Shown here piece by piece: positions 41,702-43,392 of a stretch of 43,392 bases of DNA. The position numbers and the translations under genes are program-made. Numbering within the stretch: position 1 is the stretch's first letter; the number at the start of each line of letters is the position of its first letter. Source of the DNA: an uncultured bacterium (lineage in GTDB: Bacteria; Pseudomonadota; Gammaproteobacteria; Burkholderiales; CAIKXV01); contig CAIQON010000163.1 of the NCBI GenBank assembly GCA_903873475.1, forward strand, positions 1 to 43,392. The letters run 5' to 3'. Under the pieces are notes generated by a model. That model worked only from the letters and a program-made list of their open reading frames with translations, was not told the DNA's origin and ran no database searches.

Positions 41702-42598
41702 ATGGAACACACCGAAGTCTCCTTCTTCAGCGACGGCGACCGCATCGCGGGCTACCTCTACACGCCGGATGACTGGAAGCCGGGCGACGCGCGGCGCCCG
41801 GGCATCCTGGTGCTGGCCGGCTACAGCGGCAACACGCAGGCCGACTGCACGCACATGATGAAGCGGCTGTGCGCCGAGGGCTGGTTCGTGCTCGGCTACG
41901 ACTATGTCGGCTTCGGCAAGAGCGAGGGCAAGCGCAACCGGCACCGGCCGCTGGAGCAGGCGCAGAACACCTACGACGCACTGAGCTACATGCAGACGGT
42001 GGACGGCATCGATCCGGAGCGCCTCGCGATCTACGGCACCAGCTTCGGCGGCGCCAATGGCGTATGGGTCGCCGCGCACGACGAACGGGTGAAGGTGCTG
42101 GTCACCAGCGTAGGCGTGATGAACGGCGAGGAGTGGATGCGCCGGATCCGCCGACCGTGGGAGTGGCTCGCGTTCAAGGAGCGCGTGCTGCAGGAAGCGC
42201 GAAGCCGCGTGGTGACCGGGCAGTCGACGCTGGTGCCCAACGGCGAGATCATGCTGCGCGACCCCGAGTCGCAGCGCCAGCGCGAGATGCATGCGCAGGC
42301 CGGCCACACCTTCCAGAGCGAGGAGCGCGACATCGAGAGCGGCGAGGCGGTGATGCGCTACCGCCCGGACTGGGTCGTGGACAAGATCAGCCCGCGCCCT
42401 GTACTCACCATCTATGCCGAGCACGACAACCTGGTGCCGCCCGAGCAGCAACTGATCTGCCACGAGAAGTGCGGCGAACCGAAGAAGCTGGTCAAGCTTC
42501 CGAAGGCTGGCCACTACGACAGCTACGAGTTCCGCAACACCGAGATGTGCCAGGTCGTGTACGCCGAGACGATCGCCTGGTTCAGGCAGTACCTGTAG
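41702..42598 (+). CDS. Alpha/beta hydrolase (dienelactone-hydrolase-like)
   Basis: 298 residues. The catalytic triad is Ser114 (YGTSFGGANG), Asp242 (YAEHDNLVPP) and His271 (KAGHYDSYEF), with oxyanion-hole region LVLAGYSGN. The N-terminal VSFFSDGDRIAGYLYTPD is typical of the DLH/FrsA-like and acyl-esterase branches, and a lid helix (140-175) is rich in Arg and Trp. It is cytoplasmic and hydrolyses an ester, lactone or C-C bond. It lies in the operon of the Bug gene at 40686 and is nine bases before the decarboxylase-like gene. Confidence 0.88.
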   Translation: MEHTEVSFFSDGDRIAGYLYTPDDWKPGDARRPGILVLAGYSGNTQADCTHMMKRLCAEGWFVLGYDYVGFGKSEGKRNRHRPLEQAQNTYDALSYMQTVDGIDPERLAIYGTSFGGANGVWVAAHDERVKVLVTSVGVMNGEEWMRRIRRPWEWLAFKERVLQEARSRVVTGQSTLVPNGEIMLRDPESQRQREMHAQAGHTFQSEERDIESGEAVMRYRPDWVVDKISPRPVLTIYAEHDNLVPPEQQLICHEKCGEPKKLVKLPKAGHYDSYEFRNTEMCQVVYAETIAWFRQYL

Positions 42599-42607
42599 CG
42601 TCGATCG

Positions 42608-43392
42608 ATGCGCACCGAGCCGACACCCACCTTCTGCATCCGCGGCGGCGATTACGAGCACCTGATCGGCCTGCCCGGCGAGCGGCTGGGCTTCCGCTTC
42701 ACCTTCGAGCCGTCGTCGCCGAACGACATCTTCAAGGCGATGATGCACAGCCGCCCCTACGAGGTGTGCGAGTTCTCGCTCGCGAACTACCTCACGCTGC
42801 GTGCCAACGGCGAGGACTGGGTGACCGCCATCCCGGTATTCCCGAACCGCGCGTTCCGCCACGGCACGCTGATCACCCGGCGCGACAGCGATATCGTGTC
42901 CCTGGCGCAGCTGGGCGGGCGGCGCATCGCGGTCGACGACTACACGATGACTGCGGCCACCTGGGTACGCGGCCTTCTCGAGGACGATTACGGCGTCGAC
43001 TGGCGCTCGATCACCTGGGTGACCGGACGCAACCAGCGCCACGCCGCACCGGCCGGCGCACGCATCGACTTCATGGAAGGTGCGACCGAAGACCTGCTGC
43101 TGGACGGCCACGCGGACGCGAGCCTCGGCTTCGTGGTGAAGGATTTCCAGAAGCCGCTGCGCCAGCGCCGGCTGCGCACCGTGCTGCGCGATGCGGAGGC
43201 GACCGAGCTCGCCTACTACGAACGCACCGGCATCTACCCGATCAATCACTGCGTGGTCGTGCGCACCGACGTACATGAACGGCACCCGGGCCTGCTGGCC
43301 GCAGTCGCGCAGTCGTACGTGGATGCCAAGCGCGAGGCCTATGCACGGAAGATCGGTTCGTCGCTGATGCCGTGGGCGAAGAACACCTGGGC
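42608..43392 (+). CDS. 4,5-dihydroxyphthalate-decarboxylase/NMT1-like substrate-binding-fold protein, 3' end missing
   Basis: 261 codons are in view from the ATG at 42608, with no stop before the window ends. The fold is that of periplasmic binding proteins used without a signal peptide. FRFTFEPSSPNDIFKAMM, YEVCEFSLANYLT, GEDWVTAIPVFPNRAFRH and GGRRIAVDDYTMTAATWVRG are typical of the 4,5-dihydroxyphthalate decarboxylase (Pht5-like) branch, as are FMEGATEDLLLDGHADA and GIYPINHCVVVR. Such proteins decarboxylate an aromatic dicarboxylate; many family members are annotated only as ABC substrate-binding. The gene closes the Bug/hydrolase operon. Confidence 0.85.
   Translation, partial: MRTEPTPTFCIRGGDYEHLIGLPGERLGFRFTFEPSSPNDIFKAMMHSRPYEVCEFSLANYLTLRANGEDWVTAIPVFPNRAFRHGTLITRRDSDIVSLAQLGGRRIAVDDYTMTAATWVRGLLEDDYGVDWRSITWVTGRNQRHAAPAGARIDFMEGATEDLLLDGHADASLGFVVKDFQKPLRQRRLRTVLRDAEATELAYYERTGIYPINHCVVVRTDVHERHPGLLAAVAQSYVDAKREAYARKIGSSLMPWAKNTW

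Noticed and set aside
1-43392. CRISPR array, tRNA, rRNA, transposase, integrase or attachment site
   Set aside because: None was seen on reading both strands: no regularly spaced repeats, cloverleaf sequences or recombinase motifs.

Overview
The window is uniformly GC-rich and reads as a chromosomal segment of a betaproteobacterium, most likely Burkholderiales. The main reason is ten separate genes for periplasmic tripartite-tricarboxylate-transporter (TctC/Bug) binding proteins, an expansion typical of Bordetella and its relatives. None has a TctA or TctB membrane partner in the window. Each sits beside enzymes that act on small carboxylates, sugar acids or amino acids. No rRNA, tRNA, CRISPR array, phage gene or insertion sequence was seen.

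Layout. 1-4238 (+): FAD oxidoreductase (start cut off), Ldh-family dehydrogenase, Bug protein, second FAD oxidoreductase. 4308-4972 (+): a VapBC-type toxin-antitoxin pair with its own promoter. 12779-5036 (-): a catabolic block of isocitrate/isopropylmalate-type dehydrogenase, Bug protein and lactonase-like amidohydrolase, then a thiamine-diphosphate enzyme, two SMP-30/gluconolactonase proteins and another Bug protein. 12963-13994 (+): a Bug protein closely related to the one across the dehydrogenase. 13995-14765: a 770-base stretch without a recognised gene, holding a promoter/leader that resembles the one in front of the thiamine-diphosphate gene. 14766-15596 (+): HDOD protein. 19428-15650 (-): a divergent aconitase translationally coupled to a Bug protein.

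25074-19590 (-) is the most unusual part: five overlapping or closely spaced genes for a small secreted protein, a zinc-ribbon membrane protein, two exported caspase-fold proteins with intact His/Cys dyads, and an OmpA-domain protein. It looks like one envelope-located system of unknown role.

27167-25214 (-): a lipoprotein amino-acid-binding protein and a lipoprotein serine hydrolase. 30753-27238 (-): Bug protein, muconate-cycloisomerase-type enzyme and a flavin-dependent acyl-CoA-dehydrogenase-like monooxygenase, diverging from a GntR/HutC regulator at 30844 that probably controls them. 31750-34035 (+): Bug protein and a phosphodiesterase-superfamily enzyme. 36171-34072 (-): DapA-family aldolase/lyase and Bug protein. 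36309-37878 (+): nitroreductase and Bug protein. 39162-37921 (-): MFS transporter. 39354-40262 (+): polysaccharide-deacetylase-fold protein whose 3' end overlaps a DUF1653 gene on the other strand. 40686 to the end (+): Bug protein, alpha/beta hydrolase and a 4,5-dihydroxyphthalate-decarboxylase/NMT1-like protein cut off by the window.

Most operons follow one pattern: capture of an organic acid by a Bug protein, then lactone opening, oxidation, isomerisation or cleavage. The substrates cannot be read from the sequence, and all pathway assignments here are inference. All family calls rest on motifs recognised by eye.
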